Below are positions 23,431-31,224 of a stretch of DNA of 47,525 nucleotides, in pieces (within the stretch, counting starts at the first letter, position 1; each line of letters starts with the position of its first letter). Below the pieces are notes generated by a model, which saw only the letters and a list, made by a program, of their open reading frames with translations, searched no databases and was not told the DNA's origin. The position numbers and the translations under genes were made by a program. Where the stretch lies: NCBI RefSeq assembly GCF_017355365.1, contig NZ_JADIJR010000024.1:1-47525 (forward strand), in the 5' to 3' direction. Source of the stretch: Microbacterium sp. SD291. Lineage in GTDB: Bacteria > Actinomycetota > Actinomycetes > Actinomycetales > Microbacteriaceae.

Positions 23431-23981
23431 TGGTGATCGAAGACTGGCGTCCGCCCATCGTCGAGATGGTGATGGTGAAGCAGAACCTCGCTGCATGGGA
23501 CCCGAAGGGCATCTTCCCGAACCATCTTCCTGAGGTCGCGGCGACGGAGGAGTCGATCCATGTCGCAGAGCAGGCTCTTGGCGTCAGGTTCGACCGGGAG
23601 CATCGGGGGTTCCTCAGCTTCGCGGACGGCTGGAAGTGCTTCCACCAGAGCATCACGCTCCTCGGCACCACAGAACTCGTCGCCGGACCGCTGCGGGACG
23701 CAGCGCTCGAGGCTTTCGAGTACGCACCGGAGCTCCTGGAGGAGCTCGGCCGTTCGACCGAGAGCCTTCTGCCGATCGCGGCGAGCCTCGAGCAGGCGGA
23801 CGTCTTCGTGATGCTGATCGACGATGGCTCGGTCGGACCCAAGGTGCTCTGGCTTGCCGAGGGCGAGCTCATCGACACCTTCGACAGCTTCGGCCAGTAC
23901 TTCATCAGCATGATCGAGTACACCAACCGGCGGATCACCAAGATGCAGGAGGAGGCGAAGAAGGCCGGACTCGTCGACTGA
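23427..23981 (+). CDS. SUKH-superfamily (SMI1/KNR4-type) immunity protein
   Basis: A 184-residue protein with the SUKH pattern: LPEVAATEESIHVAEQ leading into LGVRFDREHRGFLSFADGW (the conserved L-P-x-x-Y/F-x-x-F-L and small-residue-W/G turn), then a strand region and a C-terminal helix. SUKH proteins are broad immunity factors against nuclease toxins. GTG at 23427 overlaps the toxin stop (GTGA); ATG at 23430 is an alternative one codon later. It is the last gene of cassette 5. Confidence 0.75.
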   Translation: MMVIEDWRPPIVEMVMVKQNLAAWDPKGIFPNHLPEVAATEESIHVAEQALGVRFDREHRGFLSFADGWKCFHQSITLLGTTELVAGPLRDAALEAFEYAPELLEELGRSTESLLPIAASLEQADVFVMLIDDGSVGPKVLWLAEGELIDTFDSFGQYFISMIEYTNRRITKMQEEAKKAGLVD

Positions 23982-24075
23982 CCTCCCGGACGGCTCAGCA
24001 AGATGGAGGGTCATGCGCAGGCCGGACGCAGCTTTCCGCGCCCGCGTGGCAGTATGTTGCGCAGGGGGTAGCACC

Positions 24076-24861
24076 GTGACTGATCTGAATCCTGCCTTGG
24101 AGCTCGACGACGCCGTTGCGCCGGCCGTCCTGAAGACGCCGGCACCGCTTCATCTGGAGTTCGCCGGGGAATGGCACGATCTGCCTCCGGACCGGCCCTA
24201 CATCATCGGGCGCGAGGGCGATCTCGAGATCGACGACAACCCGTATCTGCACCGGCACTTCCTCGAGCTGCAGCACCGTGACGGGCTGTGGTGGCTCGCG
24301 AACATCGGCGTGCGTCTCGCGGCGACGATCTCCAGCGCCGGTGGCGCCGTGCAGTCCTGGTTGTCACCCGGCGCGCGGATGCCGCTCGTCTTCGAGCGCA
24401 GCGTGATCGTGTTCACCGCCGGCCCCGTCACCTACGAGCTGAGCATGCACACCGAGCAGGCCCCGTACGAGGTGTCGCATCAGGTCGAGGCATCCATGAG
24501 CGGCGAGACCACCGTGATGCCCGCCAGCTTCACGCCGCTGCAGAAGCAGCTCATGGTCGCCCTCGCCGAGCCGATGCTCCGCCGAGAGGGCGTCAGCATG
24601 AACGAGCTGCCGTCGTCGAGTGACGCGGCCAAGCGCCTCGGCTGGACGATGAGCAAGTTCAACCGCAAGCTCGACAATGTCTGCGACAAGCTCGACCGCA
24701 TGGGCGTACAGGGCCTTCGCGGCGGCCCCGGCAAGCTCGCGACCAACCGGCGTGCCCGGCTCGTCGAGTACGCGGTGACCTCGCAGGTGGTCACCCGCGC
24801 CGACCTCCCGCTGCTCGACGACGAGAGTCTGCGCAGCCAGCCGGACCCCGACGGCGACTGA
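24076..24861 (+). CDS. FHA-like plus helix-turn-helix protein, candidate regulator
   Basis: A 261-residue protein. Residues 25-125 are FHA-like (PYIIGREGDL, then DDNPYLHRHFLEL, then WWLANIGVR), but the usual phospho-binding Ser and His of SRxH are His and Phe here, so phosphothreonine binding may be lost or changed. Residues 160-235 look like a DNA-binding helix bundle: TPLQKQLMVALAEP, SDAAKRLGWTMSKFNRKLDNVCDKL, a tilted recognition-type helix. GTG at 24076 follows AGGGGGT; ATG at 24013 is in frame but only three bases after GGAGGG. It sits in the array of dyad promoters without having one, so it is the best candidate in this window to bind them. This is inferred. Confidence 0.68.
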   Translation: MTDLNPALELDDAVAPAVLKTPAPLHLEFAGEWHDLPPDRPYIIGREGDLEIDDNPYLHRHFLELQHRDGLWWLANIGVRLAATISSAGGAVQSWLSPGARMPLVFERSVIVFTAGPVTYELSMHTEQAPYEVSHQVEASMSGETTVMPASFTPLQKQLMVALAEPMLRREGVSMNELPSSSDAAKRLGWTMSKFNRKLDNVCDKLDRMGVQGLRGGPGKLATNRRARLVEYAVTSQVVTRADLPLLDDESLRSQPDPDGD

Positions 24862-24895
24862 TCGCGGTCGGGCCCGCTCACCGGATGGCCGCGCC

Positions 24896-24941
24896 ATGGG
24901 CACCCGTGCCCATGGCCGCCGGAGCGAAGCGCCCATAGTCT
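24896..24941 (+). promoter_or_regulatory. Shared T7SS-substrate promoter 7, perfect 22-bp palindrome
   Basis: ATGGG (24896-24900) and CCCAT (24909-24913) with an 8-base spacer; the symmetry extends to 10 bases on each side (24894-24903 and 24906-24915) around a 2-base centre, the best dyad of the seven. TAGTCT at 24936-24941 follows after 22 bases. Confidence 0.82.
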
Positions 24942-24965
24942 GGCCCCGGATCGCGAGGGGAACGG

Positions 24966-25259
24966 ATGAGTGACGTCGAGATATTCCGTGCGGAGTTGTC
25001 CAGTGCGTCGAGCATGGTCGGCACCGCAGTGCACGCTCTGCTGACCGAGTCCGCCGATCTGGATGCCGAGGATCTCGGCATCCAGAACCCCGCCCATCGC
25101 GCACTGCTGCGCCTCGAGGTGGCCCGGCGCCTCCGGGCGCTGCGCTCAGCGGTCTCGGCACATGTCGAAGCGGGCGGGGAACTCGCCGCGTCAGCGCAGC
25201 GCGTCGCCGACCGATACACCGATCTCGACGTCGAGCTCACCGGGGTGGAGTCCGGATGA
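24966..25259 (+). CDS. Small helical T7SS-type protein (WXG100/EspC-like)
   Basis: A 97-residue all-helical protein that starts at ATG 24966 after GAGGGGAA. The length, the paired helices and the Ala-rich heptads (VARRLRALRSAVSAHVEAGGELAASAQRVADRY) resemble ESX-associated EspC and WXG100 proteins, but there is no WXG. The stop overlaps the start of the hydrolase gene (ATGA), so the two are likely secreted or folded together, as WXG100-like partners often are. The dyad promoter upstream supports membership in the same regulon. Confidence 0.65.
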   Translation: MSDVEIFRAELSSASSMVGTAVHALLTESADLDAEDLGIQNPAHRALLRLEVARRLRALRSAVSAHVEAGGELAASAQRVADRYTDLDVELTGVESG

Positions 25260-26923
25260 CCTTGACATCGCCGGCTCGCGGATACGCCCTCGCCCGGATC
25301 GAGGGCGACGTGGGCACCATGGAGTGGTGTTCGCTCCACCTCAGCCGGGTGCACGATCGCCTGGACGACCTGTGCACCTCGGCCACCGCCGCGACCGGCC
25401 TGCCGGGAGTGGGACAGGCGGTCACGGCGGTGCGAGGCGAAGGGGGCCGCCTGCTCACGGCGCTCGGTCCCGGAATGAGCGAGGCGACCCTGCTCGCACG
25501 GGTGCTCCGGGACTACGCGTCGGCGTGCGAGCTGCATGCGGCCCGCGCCAATGCGCTGATCGACGACATCGAGCGGGCCCATGCCGAATGGGCGCTCCTG
25601 GAGAGCGACGCGGCGGAAGCAGATGACGCCGCGAGCATCGCCGTGAGCAGCGGCGACGACGAGGCGATGATCGCCGCGACGCGGGGGGTGGCGAGCGAGG
25701 TGATCGACGCCCGCGATCGCGCCGCGGAGGCGCTCTCCGCTCTGTGGACCGAGTACGAAGGCCACTACGCGAGCTGGGACGACGCGTACGACGACGCGCT
25801 CACGGCGCTCGCCGGCGGGTCCCCGGTGCCCATGACCGCCGAGGCCAGGAGCGTTCTCGAGAGGATGCTCGGCGCGGAGAGCCCCGCCGAGATCCTCGCG
25901 CTGTGGAACGCGCACCCCGAGATGCACGACCAGCTGCTGACTGCTCGCCCTGACATCATCGGAAACCTCGACGGAATCCCCTACGACGTGCGTGCCGAGG
26001 CGAACAGGCGTCGTCTCGACTCCATGCTCGCCACGGAGCCGCCCGGGGATCGCCGCGACGAGCTCGCGGCGATCCGCCGCGCGCTCGAGGCGGAAGGCAC
26101 TCCGAGGCCGAGCCTGATCAGCTTCGATCCGGACGGATCGGCGCAGGTCACCGCGGCGATCGCCCACGGGGACCTCGCGACGGCATCCGACATCAGCACG
26201 CTCGTGCCGGGCATGAACGGGAGCGTCGGCGACCTGCACGCGTGGGGTGAGTCGGCACGGGCGCTCAACCGCGCAGTCGGACCCGGATCGGCGACGGTCG
26301 TGTGGTTCGGGTATGACACCCCGAACCTGGTCGAAGAGCCGGGCATGTCGCGCGCGGAGGACGGCGCGGCAGCGCTCACCTCGTTCCTTCAGGGCCTGCG
26401 CGACGTCGTCCCCGACGCCGAGGTCAACGTCGTCGCGCATTCGTACGGCAGCACGACCGCCGCACTCGCGATCGGATCGGCCGAGGATGGTCTCGGCGTC
26501 ACGTCCTTCATCGCCGTCGGCTCGGCCGGCTTCCCGAATGAAGACGCCGTCCTCGCGAACCTGAGCGCCGAAGGCGGCCCGCAGGTGTACGCGACGCTGT
26601 CGGAGGACGACGCGGTCGCGCGCATCGGACGCGGCACCGCCATCGGACACTCCGTCTCGCCCGAGACGCAGTCCGGCGTCATCGTGTTCGACAGCGATGG
26701 GGGTATGGACGGCGGCGGCAGCTCGCTGCCGGCGGCCACCGGTCACGACGCACTCGGACCCGGCGCCTACCTGGAACCGGGGTCGGAGTCGTTCTACAAC
26801 GTGTCTCAGATCATTCGGACGGGTGAACCGGGAACCGAGCGCGGAGGCGAAGGCAGTACGGAGGGCTTCTGGGATGCGAGCAACTGGTGGATCAGCGACG
26901 AGTACGCTTTCATCGACTTCTGA
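25256..26923 (+). CDS. DUF1023-type alpha/beta hydrolase with N-terminal helical domain
   Basis: A 555-residue protein. Residues 1-250 are helical and Ala/Glu-rich, like T7SS substrate N-domains. The C-terminal half is an alpha/beta hydrolase of the DUF1023 type: VWFGYDTPNL, the nucleophile elbow VAHSYGS with S396, and a late TGHDALGPGAYL with H497; an Asp between them (ASEDDAV region) could complete the triad. Substrate unknown; lipids or esters are likely. It overlaps its small helical partner gene. The domain order helical-then-enzyme and the shared promoter make it a probable secreted T7SS effector, though there is no immunity gene, as for an enzyme that acts outside the cell. Confidence 0.75.
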   Translation: MTLTSPARGYALARIEGDVGTMEWCSLHLSRVHDRLDDLCTSATAATGLPGVGQAVTAVRGEGGRLLTALGPGMSEATLLARVLRDYASACELHAARANALIDDIERAHAEWALLESDAAEADDAASIAVSSGDDEAMIAATRGVASEVIDARDRAAEALSALWTEYEGHYASWDDAYDDALTALAGGSPVPMTAEARSVLERMLGAESPAEILALWNAHPEMHDQLLTARPDIIGNLDGIPYDVRAEANRRRLDSMLATEPPGDRRDELAAIRRALEAEGTPRPSLISFDPDGSAQVTAAIAHGDLATASDISTLVPGMNGSVGDLHAWGESARALNRAVGPGSATVVWFGYDTPNLVEEPGMSRAEDGAAALTSFLQGLRDVVPDAEVNVVAHSYGSTTAALAIGSAEDGLGVTSFIAVGSAGFPNEDAVLANLSAEGGPQVYATLSEDDAVARIGRGTAIGHSVSPETQSGVIVFDSDGGMDGGGSSLPAATGHDALGPGAYLEPGSESFYNVSQIIRTGEPGTERGGEGSTEGFWDASNWWISDEYAFIDF

Positions 26924-26938
26924 ACGGACGGTGGACTG

Positions 26939-27631
26939 ATGCGCGGCGGCATCCGACGTGGACTGATGGTGGCGCTCGCCGCCGGGATGGTGGTGATGGT
27001 GACAGGTTGCGGATCTTCGGCCCCGACCGGCGACGGGCTGTACCGGGACGGCGAGGATCGTTACGTCCGATACGCCACGACTATGCACTCGGTGATCATG
27101 GCCATTCACCAGGGTGACTGGAGCGTGGAATCGTATGGAGCGTCGCCGATCGCCTGCCGGATCGGGGGCGAGCTCTCCGGGTACGCCTACTCCTGGGTCC
27201 GGCTGCTCGAGCCGGACGAACTCGACGTCGACACCGTGGTCGGCGCGGCGACGACGGCGTTCGAGAATGCCGGAATGGAGGCAGAAGTCGCCGCCTTCGG
27301 TGAAGGCGAGAGTCAGGAGGTGAACGTCATCGGCACCGGAGGAGCGGTGGGCCGCGGGGTCGTGACGATCCGTCCGTCTCGCGGAGCGATCGAGGTGTCC
27401 GCGTCCCCGGGATGCTTCCCCGGCGACGCGGGAGAGCTCTCGGACATGGTGTTCGGCGGACTCGTCTACGAGGGTGCGTCGAGACGCTTCCCGGCGTTCG
27501 AAGGCCCCGGCTGGCAGCCGCGCTTCTACTTTCCGGAGCAGGGCAGCCCGATCTACCGCAACGAGGACGGCACGCCGATTCTGCCGCAGCCCGAGACGAC
27601 CGGGTTCCCGGTGGCTCCGTACGGCTCCTGA
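26939..27631 (+). CDS. Lipoprotein of unknown function
   Basis: A 230-residue lipoprotein: basic start RRGLMVALAAGMVVMVTGC with lipid-attachment Cys near residue 25. The rest has alpha/beta character with a pair of conserved-looking Cys (IACRIGG and SPGCFPG) and a Pro-rich tail. It follows the hydrolase by 15 bases, so it is probably in the same transcript and lies on the outer membrane face. A role as receptor, partner or immunity factor for the secreted hydrolase is possible. Family not recognised. Confidence 0.7.
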   Translation: MRGGIRRGLMVALAAGMVVMVTGCGSSAPTGDGLYRDGEDRYVRYATTMHSVIMAIHQGDWSVESYGASPIACRIGGELSGYAYSWVRLLEPDELDVDTVVGAATTAFENAGMEAEVAAFGEGESQEVNVIGTGGAVGRGVVTIRPSRGAIEVSASPGCFPGDAGELSDMVFGGLVYEGASRRFPAFEGPGWQPRFYFPEQGSPIYRNEDGTPILPQPETTGFPVAPYGS

Positions 27632-27648
27632 GCTGGGGCCTTCGCCGT

Positions 27649-28119
27649 CTAGCGGACGGCGTCGGCCAGGTGCCTGGCGTTGTGGCTGAGGACCTTGACG
27701 ATGATGCCGTGACGGCGCAGCTCGGCGACGGTGCGTGCACCCTCCTCGGCATCCCGGCCCAGGGCCTGGATGTTCGCGACGACGAGCACGTCACCGGGCT
27801 TCAGCGTCGAGATGAGGCGGGAGAGACGATCGCTCCAGCTCTCGAGGATGTCGGGCGCCGGGTGGCGGAAGCCCTCGATCGGCACGCCGAAGCGAGTGAG
27901 GTCCTCGCGCTGCTCGACGACGGACGGCATCCCCTCGCGGGAGACGACGAGACCGACCAGGCGTGAGCCGTCCGGACGGGCGGACCAGAAGTCGCGGTTC
28001 TGCTGCAGCTCGGTGAAGCACTTCGGGCACTCCGCGGCCGGATGCGGAAGGTGCAGCGGGCTGGTGAGGGCATCATCGACCGATGCCGTCGTCTTCATGG
28101 GATCTGTCGTATCGCTCAT
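27649..28119 (-). CDS. Resolvase-like protein, probably catalytically inactive
   Basis: A 156-residue protein with a CPKCF half zinc-ribbon near residue 33 and a resolvase/invertase-type catalytic-domain pattern from residue 53: VGLVVSREG, a middle PAPDILESWSDRLSRLISTLKPGDVLVVANIQALGRDAEEG and a final strand. The usual DRLGR arginine pair reads QALGR, so one catalytic arginine is missing, and there is no C-terminal DNA-binding helix-turn-helix. This suggests a resolvase fold used for another purpose. ATG at 28119 follows GGAGGT on the minus strand. No mobile-element ends are seen around it. Confidence 0.7.
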   Translation of the reverse strand: MSDTTDPMKTTASVDDALTSPLHLPHPAAECPKCFTELQQNRDFWSARPDGSRLVGLVVSREGMPSVVEQREDLTRFGVPIEGFRHPAPDILESWSDRLSRLISTLKPGDVLVVANIQALGRDAEEGARTVAELRRHGIIVKVLSHNARHLADAVR

Positions 28120-28172
28120 CGCGCACCTCCAGCATCCATTCTGCCCTGCTCAGGGGCCGGCCGGTGACCGCT

Positions 28173-29171
<999 letters not shown>

Positions 29172-29214
29172 CTACGACTGAACACTGCGGCGAGGGGCGG
29201 AGTAATCTCATCCC

Positions 29215-30096
29215 ATGACCTTCAATCCGGATGCCGACATCTCGGGCAACACCACCCGCCGCCGCGGACGCGGCGCTGTCGTCGCCGGAGCCGGCGGCGT
29301 CGGAGTCCTCGGGATCATCGCCCTGATCGCAGGCCCGCTCCTGGGCATCGACCTCACCGGTCTTCTCGGCGGGGTGACCGACCCGGGCGGCGGCACCGGG
29401 ACGTCCGGCGGATCCGTGATCGAGGACTGCAAGACCGGGCAGGACGCGAACGAGGACGTCGACTGCCGCATGGCGGGCGCGCAGGTCGCCCTCGACGCCT
29501 TCTGGGGCGAGAACATGGAAGGCTACCGGGCGCCGCAGCTCACGGTCGTCGACGGCTCCACCCCGACGCAGTGCGGCACGGCATCCAACGCGGTCGGCCC
29601 GTTCTACTGCCCGCCCGAGGAAGGCGTCTACCTCGACCCGACGTTCTTCTCGCTCATGCAGCAGCAGTTCGGAGCATCCGCCGGTGACCTCGCGCAGCTG
29701 TACATCGTGGCGCACGAGTGGGGTCACCACATCCAGAACATCACGGGGACGATGCGCGACTACCCGAACAACGGCACAGGTCCAGACAGCAACGGCGTGC
29801 GCATGGAGCTGCAGGCCGACTGTTACGCCGGCGCCTGGATCGGGCGCATGACGGAGGAGACGGATGCCGACGGCGACCCGTACCTGCTGAAGCCGACCGA
29901 CGCGCAGCTGGATGACGCGCTCAACGCCGCGTTCACGGTCGGCGACGACCACATCCAGGAGCAGTCGGGCTTCGTGAACCCGGAGAGCTTCACGCACGGT
30001 TCGAGCGACCAGCGGAAGTTCTGGTTCGCGAACGGCTACAAGAACGGACTCGGTGTCTGCGCCCAGCCGTTCACGCTCCCCGGAGACCAGCTGTAA
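29215..30096 (+). CDS. Neutral zinc metallopeptidase, YpfJ family
   Basis: A 293-residue protein. A short N-terminal cytosolic part is followed by one membrane helix (about residues 20-48), and the rest should be outside. HEWGHH at 167-172 is the HExxH-type zinc and catalytic motif, and RMELQADCYAGAWI downstream supplies the third ligand glutamate, as in the putative neutral zinc metallopeptidase family. Natural substrate unknown; it probably cuts proteins at the cell surface. ATG at 29215. Confidence 0.9.
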   Translation: MTFNPDADISGNTTRRRGRGAVVAGAGGVGVLGIIALIAGPLLGIDLTGLLGGVTDPGGGTGTSGGSVIEDCKTGQDANEDVDCRMAGAQVALDAFWGENMEGYRAPQLTVVDGSTPTQCGTASNAVGPFYCPPEEGVYLDPTFFSLMQQQFGASAGDLAQLYIVAHEWGHHIQNITGTMRDYPNNGTGPDSNGVRMELQADCYAGAWIGRMTEETDADGDPYLLKPTDAQLDDALNAAFTVGDDHIQEQSGFVNPESFTHGSSDQRKFWFANGYKNGLGVCAQPFTLPGDQL

Positions 30097-30175
30097 GGCG
30101 TCGTGTCGGCGATTCCGGAACCGTCGCGCTAGCGTTGAGCCAGTGGTGATCGCAGTGACCGGGGGATCGATGACG

Positions 30176-31141
30176 ATGAGACTGGATGAGCTCTATCCGC
30201 AGACCGAGCCGTATGAAGAGGGCAGCCTGCTGGTCGGAGACGGCCATCGGGTGCACTGGGAGATCAGCGGGAATCCGGAGGGGAAGCCGGTCGTCTTCCT
30301 GCACGGCGGCCCCGGTGGAGGGACGTCTCCCTGGCACCGGCGCTTCTTCGATCCGGAGCGGTATCGCATCGTGCTGCTCGATCAGCGTGGCTGTGGTCGC
30401 AGCACCCCGCACGCGAGCGAGCCGGACGCCGACCTGCGATTCGTCACGACTGCGCACCTGATCGCCGACATCGAGCTGCTGCGAAAGAACCTCGGGATCG
30501 AGAGGTGGCAGGTCTTCGGCGGCTCCTGGGGGAGCGCGCTGGCTCTCGCGTATGCGCAGGCCCATCCGGATGCCGTCACCGAACTCATCCTCCGCGGCAT
30601 CTTCACGCTGCGCCGCGAGGAGCTGGAGTGGTTCTACGAGGGTGGCGCCGCGGCGCTCTTCCCCGACCTGTGGGAGGACTTCATCGCGCCCATCCCGGTG
30701 CTGGAGCGCAACCGGATGATCGAGGCGTACCACCGGCGCCTGTTCGACCCCGACCCCGCCGTGCACGTGCCGGCCGCCGTCGCATGGTCGACCTGGGAGT
30801 CGTCGACCGTGACGCTCGAGCCGGATGCCGCTCAGATCGCCGCGATGGCCGACCCTCGCACGGCGACGGCCTTCGCACGCATCGAGAATCACTTCTTCGT
30901 CCATCGGGGCTGGTGGGAGGAGGGGCAGCTGATCGCCGGGGTCGACGGCATCCGCCATATCCCCGCCGTGATCGTGCAGGGGCGTCACGATGTGTGCACG
31001 CCGATGATGACCGCGTGGGATCTGCACCGCGCCTGGCCCGAGGCCGAGCTCGTCGTGGTCGACGATGCAGGGCACTCCGCGGCCGAACCCGGCATCCAGC
31101 GCGCGCTGCGCGCAGCCACCGATCGCTTCGCCCCCCGCTGA
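30176..31141 (+). CDS. pip: Proline iminopeptidase
   Basis: A 321-residue alpha/beta hydrolase that removes N-terminal proline from peptides. Landmarks: FLHGGPGGGTSP oxyanion region, DQRGCGRS, nucleophile elbow GGSWGS, GRHDVCTP with the catalytic Asp and AGHSAAEP with the His, plus the TxxL...LR helix cap typical of the family. I prefer ATG at 30176 because GGGGGA lies nine bases before it; ATG at 30170 is too close. Length matches the family (about 310-320). No signal peptide, so cytosolic. Confidence 0.9.
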   Translation: MRLDELYPQTEPYEEGSLLVGDGHRVHWEISGNPEGKPVVFLHGGPGGGTSPWHRRFFDPERYRIVLLDQRGCGRSTPHASEPDADLRFVTTAHLIADIELLRKNLGIERWQVFGGSWGSALALAYAQAHPDAVTELILRGIFTLRREELEWFYEGGAAALFPDLWEDFIAPIPVLERNRMIEAYHRRLFDPDPAVHVPAAVAWSTWESSTVTLEPDAAQIAAMADPRTATAFARIENHFFVHRGWWEEGQLIAGVDGIRHIPAVIVQGRHDVCTPMMTAWDLHRAWPEAELVVVDDAGHSAAEPGIQRALRAATDRFAPR

Positions 31142-31155
31142 CCCACTCACCAAGA

Positions 31156-31220
31156 CCGTCTGTTTGCGTCGAACGCATGCTCCGGAGGCCCGGGAGCATG
31201 CATCAGACGCAAACAGACGG
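31156..31220. terminator. Bidirectional terminator, nested inverted repeats
   Basis: An exact 15-base inverted repeat (31156-31170 against 31206-31220) encloses a second one (GCATGCTCC at 31175-31183 against GGAGCATGC at 31193-31201). It separates the two convergent genes and ends four bases before the aldehyde dehydrogenase stop, so it can stop transcripts from both sides. Confidence 0.85.
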
Positions 31221-31224
31221 GTGG

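Noticed and set aside
24880..24940. Terminator reading of the palindrome at 24894-24915
   Set aside because: The loop would be only two bases and the same half-sites occur before six other genes, so an operator is more likely.
10188..24941. CRISPR array as explanation for the regularly recurring short motif
   Set aside because: The motif recurs only once per transcript, kilobases apart, always before a start codon; there are no spacers or cas genes.
24878..27109. 743-codon minus-strand frame opposite the hydrolase
   Set aside because: Arg/Val/His-rich without any recognisable domain; the plus strand encodes a clear alpha/beta hydrolase with overlaps to its neighbours.
27649..28119. Insertion sequence or integrative element around the resolvase-like gene
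   Set aside because: No terminal inverted repeats, target duplications or partner transposase are visible, and the catalytic arginine is missing.
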